Source: Vandiemenella viatica
Lineage: Eukaryota; Arthropoda; Insecta; Orthoptera; Morabidae
Length of the DNA stretch: 64,000 bases
Reading direction: 5' to 3'
Assembly: GCA_031002005.1 (NCBI GenBank)
Contig: JARYHS010008074.1
Coordinates: forward strand, 344,124,932 to 344,188,931
Part shown: piece by piece, positions 25,090 through 38,000 of the stretch
Layout of the letters: every line of letters starts with the position of its first letter
Position numbering within the stretch: position 1 is the first letter of the stretch
Notes under the pieces: generated by a model
Told to the model about the DNA's origin: nothing
The model's input: the letters and a program-made list of their open reading frames with translations, nothing else
The model's database searches: none
Program-made: the position numbers and the translations under genes

Positions 25090-25897
25090 GAATGATCTGT
25101 TTTCATAATATAGGCAATGTAGTCTCTTGAACTATTTATTAATACCAATTTACCTTGTAATCATTTCCAGATTGCCTCTTTCCTGTTGAAGAGATAACAA
25201 TGTTCTAAGGTGTCTTCCTCTTTGCAATATTTGCTGCTAGACAGTTTCTTGTGCTAAGGTGTCAATTTTAACCAGCAAAATGTATAGCACAGTGGACTTA
25301 TGTGCACATTAGTGTTGCTGACATTGATTCAGATTTTGATTGGTTCATACCAACAACAAGAAGAGAACAAGTAGTTTTGTTTTCCTCTAGGATTGTACAA
25401 ACAATAAAACTAAAATAAATAAAACTGAATATATAGCAACATGTCAGTGGCATTTTTTAAAAATGGTTTTAAATAATTTGCTTATGGATAGATGTTAAAC
25501 ATAAAAGTTAATTAACAAACAAATAATAACAATATATGAATAAAATGATACTTGATAGCGTACTTATATTGACAATAGAGAAAAAAAGCCAGCATTTATA
25601 CAATAGCATGATTGCTTCGAAACAGATATAGTAAATTATAACATAAAAGTAACAAATTTGGGACAAGGCTTTTGTATCACAAGAAGAGTGTTTAAATGGA
25701 CATGATACATCAGCATTATGACAAATGAATATTTTATATAGTTTTGTAAAGTTGATGATAGACTGAATATGGATAATGATAATGACATAACAGATGTCCA
25801 TCATTCACTACCATCTTGAAAGAGACCGTTTTTAAAACAAATAAAACTATTTTTAAATTAATCCAAATGTTGTAAATTAAGTTTCAGATCTACTTAC

Positions 25898-26068
25898 CTC
25901 ATATCCTGCATTAGGATATGTTATCTTTGGCCAAGAAGTTGTTGCAAATGTGAAATGCCAAAAAGCAAATGCATATGGCAAATAAGGCATTAATACATAG
26001 CTCTGATTTGTCTGAATAAAACAGTTCATAAAATCAAACATGCAGAACCAATCTAAACTGTCAGCAAT
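25898..26068 (-). CDS. CHTF18: CHTF18 exon, last one detected
   Basis: This 171-nt exon (57 codons, both ends phase 0) begins IADSLDWFCMFD and includes VLMPYLPYAFAFWH and the WPKITYP segment. This corresponds to the CTF18 region with conserved (Q/M)PYLP.AFH. The acceptor is CTTTGCAG and the donor TATGAG/GTAAGTAG. The remaining C-terminal exons, including the conserved tail that contacts polymerase epsilon partners in this family, were not recognised at lower coordinates. Confidence 0.9.
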
Positions 26069-29000
26069 CTGCAAAGAAGAAAAGAATAATCAAAATTTTA
26101 AATGCAGCATGTTCAAACATAAACCAGTCATCAATTTTCCCAATCTGAATATAAATGTAAAAATATTTAAGTATCTTACCTTCTTCAATTGAGGATAACC
26201 TTCCTTCAAATTCATATTCAAGTAGTTTTCAAAAACACCTTGAGCAACTCTTTCATAATCACCAAAACTTTGAACTGTATGAATTATATTTTTCATTCTA
26301 TAACAGAAATTAAGGATAGAATTTCAGTGGTTTATAATTACAGATAATTGAAACATAGAAACTGCAATTAGGTATTGAAAATAAGATAGGATATGGAAAA
26401 AAATAACCAGTCACTTACCACAGTTGTAGGCAAGAGGGCAAGAAAAACACATAACAAAAATCAAGCAACTTCACAATAATTCGTAAATAAGCGTAGTCAT
26501 GTGGGAGGCTGCTTCTATGTGGGAGGATGGACTCTGATGGCATATATGCTGAAGCAAATATTAAAATTGTTGATCTCATGAGTTGTGGCATGAAAAGATA
26601 CAGGATGGCTAAGGCTCTAGGTTAGTACAATTTGTCAGCGGCCATTCATTCCAGAGGTCAGACCTACATATGACGAAGGGATAATGGTTGCAGGTAGTAT
26701 GGTATAAGTTTATCACATGGGAAGTTTCACAGGTGGCATGTCCTATGATGGGAAAACTTTCCGCAGTTACTGGTTTGGAAAGTGGAGGAGGCATGGTGTA
26801 TGTTGCACATTATGCAATGGTATCTATTAGTCCTAAGTTGCCATGACCAGCTGCAAGTGAACCACGCTGTGAGGTGGGTAAATGTGGAAACGGAGGGGCT
26901 ACTTGGGAACAGCCACAGTTCGGTCGTGGGGATTGTGCCTGTGGGTGGGTTTTCACTAGGAATAGCCTACACCTAAAGAGGATGGGCAAGGTAATACTTT
27001 CTGAGTTGTTAGCTGAGGCTGTAAGGGAGCCCACCACAACTGATAATAGGGTTTAGATTAGGTGCTGCTTGTGAGGGGATTAAAAAGAAAAGGCAACCAA
27101 AGGGCTCCATAGTTAGAAAAATCATTAATGCTAAAGAAATAGATGAAGCTTTTGAAACAGTAACAGAGGGAGGCAGATCTGGGAAGGCAAATGTTAGTGC
27201 TGAAAATATCACAAAGCCAGTGATAAGTGTGTTACTGGTAAACTGTAGAAGTATAATGATCAAACCTAATAGAGTTACACGAAACTAAAGTAGTTATAGG
27301 GGTAGAGTCCCGGTTAAAAGAAGGAGTACTAGAAATTGATGTTTTCCCCGGTGGTTAGATATGTAGATGTAGATGTAGGTTACAGAGTGTACTGCAAAGA
27401 TAGAGGAGCAGCTTGGGGGAGATGTATTCATACCGCTTAGCAAAGACTACTACAGTTCACTGGTGTTCAGAGATCAGGACCATGAGTTGCTTCGGGTAGA
27501 CTTCTGGGGAAATAAAAAAGGAAAAGTAAGGGTGTTGGCTACTTAGCATAGTGGAAAAATGAATGATAAAGATGAGGCTCTTGGGAAGAAACTAAAATCA
27601 TATTTAGAATTCAGAAGTGAGCATAGAATTGTTATTATTGGTAGGGATTTAATCTTACCAACTGTCAGCTGGGTAGGAAATAAGATTAATAACACAAAGT
27701 AACAGAGATTTACAAATACCTTAATAAGAGAAGGAGGCTTTACACAAGTAGTTGAGCAGAAAACAAGGGGACCAAACATATTGGATATCTTCCTAATAAA
27801 GCCTGATGATAACCTTATTGGGTGTCAAGTAACTGAAGAAATAAGTGATCACAGTACAGTTCTGATGGATATAAGGGGATTCAGTAAACCAGTGGCCAGA
27901 TTTGTCGGGAGAAATAGATACAATTTTAAAAATGCACAAATTTTGGAACTGAAAAGATATTTTACAGTTAATTTTATTAAGTGGAAGAATGGCACAAGTA
28001 CAGTGGACACGTAGTGGGAAGAGTTCACGGAAATAAAAAAAAAAAAACGGGTGAAGAAATGTTTATTCCAAAACAGAAAATAAATAGAAGTACAAAACCC
28101 ACATACTATAACAGGGAGGTGAGGAGGTTACAGAGGTTGACGAGATGAGAACATTACAAATTTAAGAAATGGCAAGACAATTGGGAATTCTTGAAACAAC
28201 TAAACAAGGTATTAATAATGTCAAAGAAACTGGCTAAGGATGAGTTTATGAAAAATATTACTGGTGCAGGGGGACCACTGACTGATGCATACAGAAATTT
28301 CTATAGCTATATCAGAAAACTGAGGGGAAGAGTGGGTGTTGAGAAAATTATAGATAAGGATGGAGAAGAAGTAACTAAGTATTTAAAAAAGGTAGTTAAT
28401 AAGTAACTGGTTCACTGAGACCATTAGGGACTATTTCAGGAATGGTAAGGGTTATAGCAAAAAATGAGTTTATCTGCACAGTTGGAAGTGAGCAGATTCG
28501 AAATTTGAATATGCAAATGGAGACTTTCCCGGCGTATTGATTCAATAAAAGTTTCACGGGAGTCCAGCCGGATGGTGTCATTAAACGACGACGTCATAAA
28601 ACGGCCACGTGCCGCGAGACCACCAAGACTTTATGGCTTACCGAAGAAACATAAACAGGATGTTCCTTTACGTCCGATCCTCAGTACTATTGGGTCACCG
28701 ACTTACCAACTTACTAAATATCTGACGCGTCTTCTTAGTCCCATTGTGGGGCGTAGCTGCCATTATGTCAAAAACTCTGCTGAATTCGTAAAAACCATAC
28801 AGTCTCTCACTGTTTCAGACTCTGACATCCTTGATAGTTTTGATGTGGTGTCTCTTTTTACTCGTGTGCCGGTAAAGGACACTTTGGACTTGATTCGCCG
28901 TCATTTTGAGCCAAGTACAGCAGACCTCATTGATCATGTACTTACTTCCACCTACTTTATGTATGGAGGGAAGTATTATGGACAATCTGATGGAGTGGCC

Positions 29001-32000
29001 ATGGGATCTCCTCTTTCACCGATGGTGGCTGACCTCTACATGGAAGATTTTGAAGAGAGGGCTCTTGAGAGTGCTACCCTAAAACCCACTTGTTTTTACC
29101 GCTATGTTGATGACACCTTTGCCGTATGGCCACATGGTATGGAAGCGTTGGATGAATTTCTAAACCATCTTAATGACATCCATCCCAACATACGGTTTAC
29201 GATGGAAGTTGAGAAGGACGGGTGCATCCCGTTCATGGACATTTTAATCAAACGCAAACTTGATGGATCTTTGGCACATAGTGTGTACCGTAAACCCACC
29301 CACACTGAAAGTTACTTGGGTGCAACCAGTTACCACCACCCAGCACAACGCCACTCCGTATTGACCACATTGGTGCGCAGAGTGAGAGCCATTTCCGATC
29401 GTGAGAGCTTACCGCTGGAGTTGAAACATCTAAGGACTGTCTTTGATCAGAACGGGTACTCTCGATGACAGATAGAGGGTGCTTTTATCCAGAAGCCACC
29501 AAGACCACCGAATGAACAGATTGAACCACCAAAATCTCTTGCATTTCTGCCATATGCCGGCAACACGTCCGGAAAGATCGGAAGGCTCTTGGCGCGTTCT
29601 GGTATAAAGAGCATTTTTCGGCCACCCGCCAAGATACGTGATGTGCTTCGCTCGGTTAAGGATGATTTGGGCCTAAGAATTCCTGGAATTTATTCAATAC
29701 CTTGCGAATGCGGCAAAGTTTATATTGGACAGACGATCAGAACCATCGCCAAGCGTATCACCGAGCACAAACGACACTTGAGACTGGTGCAAGTGGAAAA
29801 GTCCGCAATAGCCGAACATGCGTTCGATGAAGAACATAAAATAGTGTTTGATGAAACGGTGGTGCTGGCCAGAGTCTCTTCGTTCTGGGATTCAGTAATT
29901 CGGGAAGCATTGGAAATTCAACTTAACGATAATAACATCAATAGGGACAGTGGACTGTATTTAAGTGAAGCCTGGAGACCAATTATTAAGGATCTATGTC
30001 TTAAAAAACAAAAATCTTCCCAACAAGGCCAAATAGAAGCAAACTGATGCCATGGACATAGTTTGCCAGCACTTACGTCTACAGGTTAAGCAACGTTAAA
30101 CGTGGCGAGTGCTTGGATGGGTGACCGCGTAGGGCTCAATACGCAGTCCGCAACACAGATACCCTCGGCTTGCGGTAAACCGGTTAAGCAACGGTGAGCG
30201 TGGTCAGCGCTTGGATGGGTTACCATTTTCCACGATAACAACTTTTCATACGAGCTTCCTGCCAACTACAAGAACCTCTTGAAATGCCTGACGAAGAGGG
30301 AATGCAGCCATCTCGCCAAGCAACGGATTGTGAAGGACTACCCAAGATGGCCCGAAGAATGGCCTGAGGCGCTAGTGTTCCCGACACTGTGGGCCAACGA
30401 TTTCAACATCCAAGAGCACATCGAACTTCTCAAACGACGGTTTCTCCTCATGCCATACCCACGGGACAACTTGCAAGAAGCTGACCCAGCAGAAGAAGAT
30501 GGCACTGAGGAGAACACAGCGGACGAGGAGATACCACAGGAGGAGGGACCAGAACAAGGACCGGTCCTCCCAGTAACGGCGTGGTTCGACGGAGGCTACA
30601 TGGAGCTTATCGCCGAACTGCAAGCCTTCACAGCTGACATCATCCTGGCCATCCCCATCAAGGGCGGTCTGAAATTCATGCCGCAACACCCACAGCAGCT
30701 AAAACTTCTCCACAAGTTTCTGGAGGCATACAACATCGAGCACGCCCCACAGCTGCCAAGCAGACCCGCCAAACTGGTGGTACGGGGACTACCAGGCGAC
30801 ACTACCGAGGAAGCGGTCGCCGCAGAACTGAGTGACTGTGGGATTGCCACCTTCGCAGTCCACCAGATGCGGTGCCCGGGCACCAACGAGCACCTGCCAC
30901 TGTACACCGTACAGCCAGCTGAACGGGTACCAAGAGAAAAGCGCCCTCCGATACTACTCGATAACAAGGTCCGGATAGAGCTGAAGAAGAAGCCGCCGCT
31001 CGCCCTCACCCAGTGCTACCGGTGCAATAATTTCGGTCATCTAGCCCGGGATTGCACCGGGGCACAGAGATGCTTGCGTTGTGGTGAAAACCACAGAGTG
31101 GCGGACTGCCCGCAACCAAGGGAAGCAACGAAGTGTTGCAATTGCGGGGCCACTACTCACGCAGCAAGCTGGGGCGGGTGCCCATCCCGCCTCAACCTCT
31201 GCCGGGCCAAGCAAGCGCCCCCCACCACCACCAGTGAGCAGCATCAACGACGCAGCCAGACGCGGAGGGTGACGAATCCGAGGCCCGCAACGGACGCGAC
31301 CGGACCAGCTCAGAGAGGAGCCGGCCGAGCAAGACACACTCGCCGCACAGCCGCCGAGCAGGACGGACGGGGAGGGCGAATGTCAGCCCGACCTGCAAAG
31401 CCTGATACAATCGATGGCAGATGCCATCACAAAACTACCGCAAATAGTAGCTGAAGTGACTGCGCAAGCAGTTGGGGCAGCATTAACAACAAGATAGCCA
31501 GCAACCAACACCATGAAGCCCAACAGAAATGACAACATTAAAGAAGCAAGGAAAGTAAAAGAAACCTGTAAAAGCAAATAGCTGAAGGCAATGCCAAATA
31601 GGCAAACACTTCTACAAAAGAATTCCCCAACCCAAGGGTTAGGGAAGAACGATGGAGCTCTAGCGAAGCCAGTCTGTTTGTGATTTCGAATAAAATAGAC
31701 CTGATGAAGACAACCGAGCAGGTCGAAACGTCGTCGTTTTATGACACCATCCGGCTGGACTCCTGTGAAACTTTTATTGGATTAGAAATTTGAAATTAAA
31801 TATGAAGATATCATGAAGGAACTGAGGAAACTAAAAAAGCGTAAAGAGGCTGGTGTGGATAATATTACTATGGATGTCTTAAAGATATCAGGATGTGACA
31901 CTTTACCTTGAACATTATTTAAATTGAGTCTGGATACTTGTTGTTCACCAGATGACTAAAAAAGTGCAATAGTAGTACCAGTTCATAAAGGAGGGATGAG

Positions 32001-35000
32001 AAATAATGTTGAAAACTATAGGCTAATTAGCTCGACATCAGTGATAGGTAAATTAATGGAAAGATTAATATGTAACCATATCAGACATGTCAGCGAGGAA
32101 CATAAGTGATTTTCAAGTCGGCAACATGGCTTTAGAAAAGAATATTAATTTTAATCTCAGTTAACAGACTATATGCAAGATACTTCTGATGAAATGGACA
32201 GGGGAGATCAAGTTGATAGTGTAGCACTAGATCTTTCAAAGGCTTTTGACTGAGTGATCCATAAAATGGTGCTAAATAAGGTAAAAACTATTGGAGTTGA
32301 CAAAATGGTGATTTGCTGGTTAGAAGAATTCCTTAAAGGTAGAAAGCAAAAAGTTAGGGTAGGAAATGCAGTATCAAAAAAAGAAGGAGTGAACATGGGA
32401 GTCCCACGGGGTAGTGTATTGGGACAATTGCTATTTGTTATTCTAATTAATGATTTTGTTAATGGTTTACTGTCAGATGTTAGATTGTTTGCAGATGACA
32501 TAATGTAATATAAGAGGATAAAAATGGTAAAAGATTGTAAACAACTGCAGGGTGATTGAGACAGGATAACTAGCTGGTGAGTCAACATGGGATGAAGATA
32601 AATGCAAAGAAGAATCAGCTTATTAGGTACATAGATAAAAAACTAAAGGTTGATTATGATTATAAAGTGTGGAAGGAGCTACTTATTGAAGACTAAAAAT
32701 GTAAATACCTCGGCATAACTTTTAATAGCAGACTTATCTGGGCAGGACACATTGGACAGGTAGTTGGAAAAGGGTTCAAAATCCTTCACCTGTTGGAAAA
32801 AGTGATAATTGGATGCACTAGAGAAGTAAGGGAATTGGGGTACAAAACTTTGGTCAGACTACTGCTGGAATATGGTGGTGTAGTATGGGACCCTCATTTT
32901 GGGTATCAAATACAGGAGTTGAAGGGGGTGCAGATAAGGACTGCCAGATTTGTCTTTTGAAATTAGTGCAAAACACAATTGGTAACTAATATGTTAAAGG
33001 TGCTGGAGTGGGATTCATTGGAGGATAGAAGGAGGGTGAAGAGAGTCATAGGAGTGTACAATTCATATATTGGTGATGAAGCATGGAAAGATATTGGTGG
33101 GAAAATTAAGAGAGGTGCATGGTAGGGTAAAGAGGACCATGACCACAAGCTGGCAATTGATTTCAGGCATAAGGGTGTGGGAAAATTTTCTTTCATAGAA
33201 AAGGGTGTAACGCATTGGAATAAATTGCCAAGAGAAATGATGAATAATTTACTAAAATTACTGGAACAATTTAAAGTAAAAATTAGTTAAATGTAAAAGT
33301 AGGAAATTGCCACCATAGCAAGCATTCCATCGCAATTTTTTTCAGTTATTATTATTACTGTTTGGAAACCTTGGGACTGTCCTGAAAGACAGGGAGACCC
33401 GTGTTTGTGGGCTATGAGTTGGCTGAGGTTAGGAAGTCTATGGAAGGAAGAAAGGAGGAAGGAAGGTAGAGGTAAGGGAGGACTTTAGGGAGGAGGTATC
33501 TTATTTCCAGGCCTTGCCATAGGATTTAGTTAACAGATTCCAGGCCTGGAAACTACTGGTTGATCAGGCTGATTTTGGAGAGAGTGGTTGACAGGACGAG
33601 CAGGTTGGGACGTTGAATGGTGATGTTGTTTCTGAACTAAATTTGGTGGTTATTTGGGGATATCAGAGCTTGGGAGATGTCACTGGAGTGCATTGTGAGA
33701 TCATTTTCCACTTTGATCCACATCATAAAAATGTCATTTATGAACCTGAGTCACAAGAAGGGCTTCCAGTAGTCATTATACAGAACAACTGTCACAGGTA
33801 TCCTACGTATATGGTTACATAAGAGGTGGCCATACAGGCGTCCATGGCTTTGCCACAAATCTGACTGTAAATTTTGCACTCAAAGGAGAAAAAGTTGATA
33901 TATTATGTGGGCCAGGTTGGTGAGGAAAAATGTGCTTGGGGGGGGGGGGAGGACTGTTTGGAGGGCACTGATCAAGGAAATGTTTCATTGCACTAAATCC
34001 AGTGTGGATGTTAGTATACAAAGGTGTCACGTGAAATTAGTAGTCATGGAAATGACCGGAGTAACAAACAGAGATCGAGCGAGGTAATAGGTGTGTGCTT
34101 TTGAGTTGATGATAAACCATTACTGTGAGCAAAGGACCTCATATTTTTAGATCCATATCTATTCTATTGATTGCTACTTTAATAAATTGCAAGAAGTCAC
34201 ATGAAATTCTTTCACCTTCACTGACGAAGAGAAACAACACATGGCACAAACCCCAGAGTTCCCACATGAAGAAGTCATCCAAAAGTCCCCAAACCTGGAA
34301 TACTTATTCGCCCAGTGATAAATTTCAGAAAATCACCAACATATTATGATGCCAAACACATGCAGAAATTTCTCTCACAATATTACACTCCACACAATGA
34401 CAAAACCATAAGAAACACCTCACACCTCATTGACAAGATCAAAGACATAGACATACCAAATTCAGCAACACTATTATCCTTTGACATACAGAACATGTAC
34501 ACAAACATTCTAATCAAATAGACTTTAAAAATTATAGGCCAAAATCTTAAACAAAAACTAATCCCAGACACACACATTGAAGAGGCTTTAGATATACCTA
34601 CACTCCTGACATCACAGAACTACTTCCAATTCAACAACCAGTACTACACACAAAATGATGGCCTACCGATGTGGTCACTGATATCAGGAATAATTGCAGA
34701 TATATTTGTGAACCATGTGGAGAATGAAATATTTGACAACATTGTAAAAAAAACAAAGGATACAACATTATATATTATTACAGCTTTGTTGATGAAATGT
34801 TTTGCCTGGCCAATGAACCTGAACAGAGGATATAAGAATTGCATGCTGACATCAACACAATACACCAAAACATCAAATTCACAATGGAGAAAGAAACAAA
34901 TGGTAAACTAAACTTCCTTGACACAGCCATAACAAGACACAAACAACAACTCTCATTTCAGATCAACAGAAAACTCACCACCACAGACATGATAATAGGA

Positions 35001-38000
35001 ACTGAATCAAACCATCCACAAACTCATAAAGAAGCTGCAATAAAGCACATGCTCCACAGACTGAACAATATCCCACTCAATAACGATAACTACACACTAG
35101 AATTAAACACAATAATCTATATAGCCACCAAAAATGGCAAGTAGGAAAGCAGGGTATACCAACTAAACAACAAAATTATAAGACAAATAAATAAAACTTC
35201 ACACAACACAACCCCATCATCACAAAAGACTTTCAACCACAGTCGATCAACTCCAGACAACACACCACACCCACAACAAAATATTAAGAAATGTTATGTG
35301 ATGACATACATCAACTAAGACACATAAAAATTGCAAATATATTTAAAATAACAGGGATTAAAAATAGCATTCAGAACAGACAACACAATACAGAAAAACA
35401 TTAAAAATAACACACAAACCAATAAAAATTACAACTCAGGAAAAAAAACTGATCAGCCATTTGTAAGAAACATACAGTACAGTGCAATGCATTGCAGTGT
35501 TGTGATACTTACTTACTGTACCGTCTGTGTTGTGATATTCACCAGTTTAATAACCATATAGAAAATGAATCACTTCTTATAAATAAAGAATAAATCACTG
35601 CTGCTCAGAGTGGAGCATATGTAAATGCAACAGACCATAAAATGAGAACCCGCAGAAGATGCTTCTGCAAAAGAAGTGAAATACTTTTGGGAGTTCAATA
35701 AATACTCAAGCATTCAATTGCTTTGGCATTATTTATTCATCAGTATTATCAGCAATTGAGGAAAATGATCCACAACATCCAGATATTAAGTCATACGAAA
35801 GTTTGTTGTTATCTGAATAGAAGAAATTAAGTTAATAAGTTTGAAGATTAAAGATCTGAATGAGTTAGAATGGGACATGTATCCCTAAAGACCAAGTCTG
35901 ATAGCTACACAAATAGTCAACCAACCATAAATAATACAACATTGGGAGGGTGAGATAAGGGCACAGTAGAACAACAGGTAAGTTGTGTCACTTTGATGTG
36001 GGAGGGAAGTGGGCTTACAATGTCTTGTAAGTACTGATCCACTAACACAGTGGTGCATTCAGTGGGAGAACCATAAGTGATAATTATGGTTTTCCAGTCT
36101 TTCTGGGAGTGAGGAGTAAGATAGACTCAGTGATGAGGTCTTGGAGGGGTATGCTGAACTGTATAAAATCTTCAAACCTCTTGTTGCCTGTGAGTGTGGG
36201 GTCACAAGTGAGTGGGCAGTAGCTGTTAGTATCTGACAACTGACGAGGATCCTCAACCAAGTAGACACAATAATTCATGACCACTGTAATTGAGCCAATA
36301 TCGGCAGGGAGGAAAGTCAGTTTTGAATCTGCAGTAAGCTCCCCATTGGCTCAGTTTTTTGAATGGGCCCAGACTGGTGCCACTAGGTAGGAATTTCAAA
36401 AACATGGTAAAAAATTTGTGTATACATATATACTCTACTAAGTAACTAACATAAATGTCAGATGGATCCTCCCACAGAAGGCATAGTAAGTCAGTATGTA
36501 AGAGACAGGAGAACTATTCAAGACCTTACTGAACTAAGGAGCATCCTGTTATAGCTCACAAAGGAAAGCTTCTAAAAATTCTAGCTCCACCTGTATTTAA
36601 ACCCAGGCCTTAAAATTTTTAAGGCAAGCACCTTAGCACTGATTTACCAGACCATATATTTACACACAGGATTATTCAAAAAGCAGAGGCAGATTTTGCA
36701 TTTTTATTTCTAAAAAATTATAAAAGATACAAATATGTGCCACAAGTCGCAGAATAGATGAAGTTTAAAGTTTTACTGTATACATTTCACTTGAGCATTA
36801 TATGTTGCAAGACACACTTCAAATTTCTTGCCATACACACAACAACTCATTCCTAGTTATCAAATTCGTAACTGAAACAATTTGACTTCGCAGTTATTGA
36901 AGAGTAGCGGTCATCGATAATACAAGCACTTTATCTTTTAAGTACCCCCACAGATAAAAGTCACAGGGAATGCACAGTGTACATCAACAATGAATTCACT
37001 TTTTGCATACTGTAGCAAATAAAACAACTTCTCTTGTGGTGCTGCCATTTCCACCTAAACAGACAACAGTGCCATTGGCAGTTGCAAATGGAGCTAATCA
37101 GATAGCAAAAATAACACATCACTTATCACAGATAAAGGGAGGAGAACCAGACAAACACAAAAAGTCACAAACACACTTTACAATATTTCGGTTAACAATG
37201 TTATACATGTAGGACGCGAGACATGGTAGGAGGAATGATATTTACACATCCAGACCTACCACAAGAATAATTCAAAGTGGAAAAATGGATGTATTGTTAA
37301 ATTGTCACTAAAGCCTGCACTTCATTGCAATTAAATATTTTTATTTTTGTCATTTTAAAATCCACACACACTGCTCACTCAAAATTTGTATATAAATATC
37401 ATCCAGTTCAGGAATTGAATCTTATTACTTATTTATACTTATATATTCTCTTCTATCTTTACTCAACCCCTTTCCTTCCTAGTCATTACATTTTTGAATC
37501 CACCATCATCCTTATACACCACTAAACTGCCACAGAAGCTAGCATCAACTTCATCCATACACCCACCAGTAGAGACCCTGTAATTCTGGAGACAATGGCT
37601 ACCTGTTTTTATTTTATTTATTTTTTTGTCTATGCAGCAATGTTTTCTTGGGAAGTAATAGTTCCATCCTACCTTTCTTGATACTTACTTTTTCTTGCTA
37701 ACCAGCACATTTTGTTTCCATCAAATTCATGTTGAGCCATTGTCACAGCCCGTCATCAAAAGGTTATCACTGTATTTATTAGTTAACCAAAATACAATAA
37801 TATATTAGCAAGGATTGAAGAGGATCAGTTAACTGAACTTAAATATGGAGAAACATCCTCTAATATGATATTAGGATTCTACATTCCACACGACCAACTG
37901 TTGGTAATTATACATTTATATTGGCAACTCTGTAGGAATATATTATCTATGCATTCATTCGTTTGTATACTCTATGCTCTATTATACTATGGTTGACAGC

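Larger units (their letters stand above)
28510..31784 (+). mobile_element. composite A: Penelope-like element carrying LINE ORF1 and 5S-like segments
   Basis: The whole 3275-bp unit sits inside the CR1-like LINE between two copies of GAAATTTGAA (28500-28509 and 31785-31794), so it inserted as one piece. From left to right it has a tail with TGGAGACTTTCCC, an inverted terminal segment (28541-28592), a Penelope RT ORF (28572-29468), and a GIY-YIG ORF in the same frame after one TGA (29469-30047). It continues with two 5S-rRNA-derived segments (30082-30225), a zinc-knuckle ORF1 of Jockey/I LINE type (30279-31454), and a sense terminal segment with a CTGATGA...GAAAC core (31690-31784). The Penelope N-terminus is missing, and no LINE ORF2 is present. 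Confidence 0.8.

Noticed and set aside
28572..29468. Group II intron or retron reverse transcriptase
   Set aside because: The GLPKKHK entry motif, YVDD box and following GIY-YIG nuclease are the Penelope combination, and the context is an animal genome.
30082..30225. 5S rRNA gene
   Set aside because: Only the internal control region is present, twice; the 5' and 3' stems of 5S rRNA are missing.
30372..31577. Long minus-strand frames opposite ORF1
   Set aside because: GC-rich coding DNA produces antisense open frames; the plus strand carries clear zinc knuckles.
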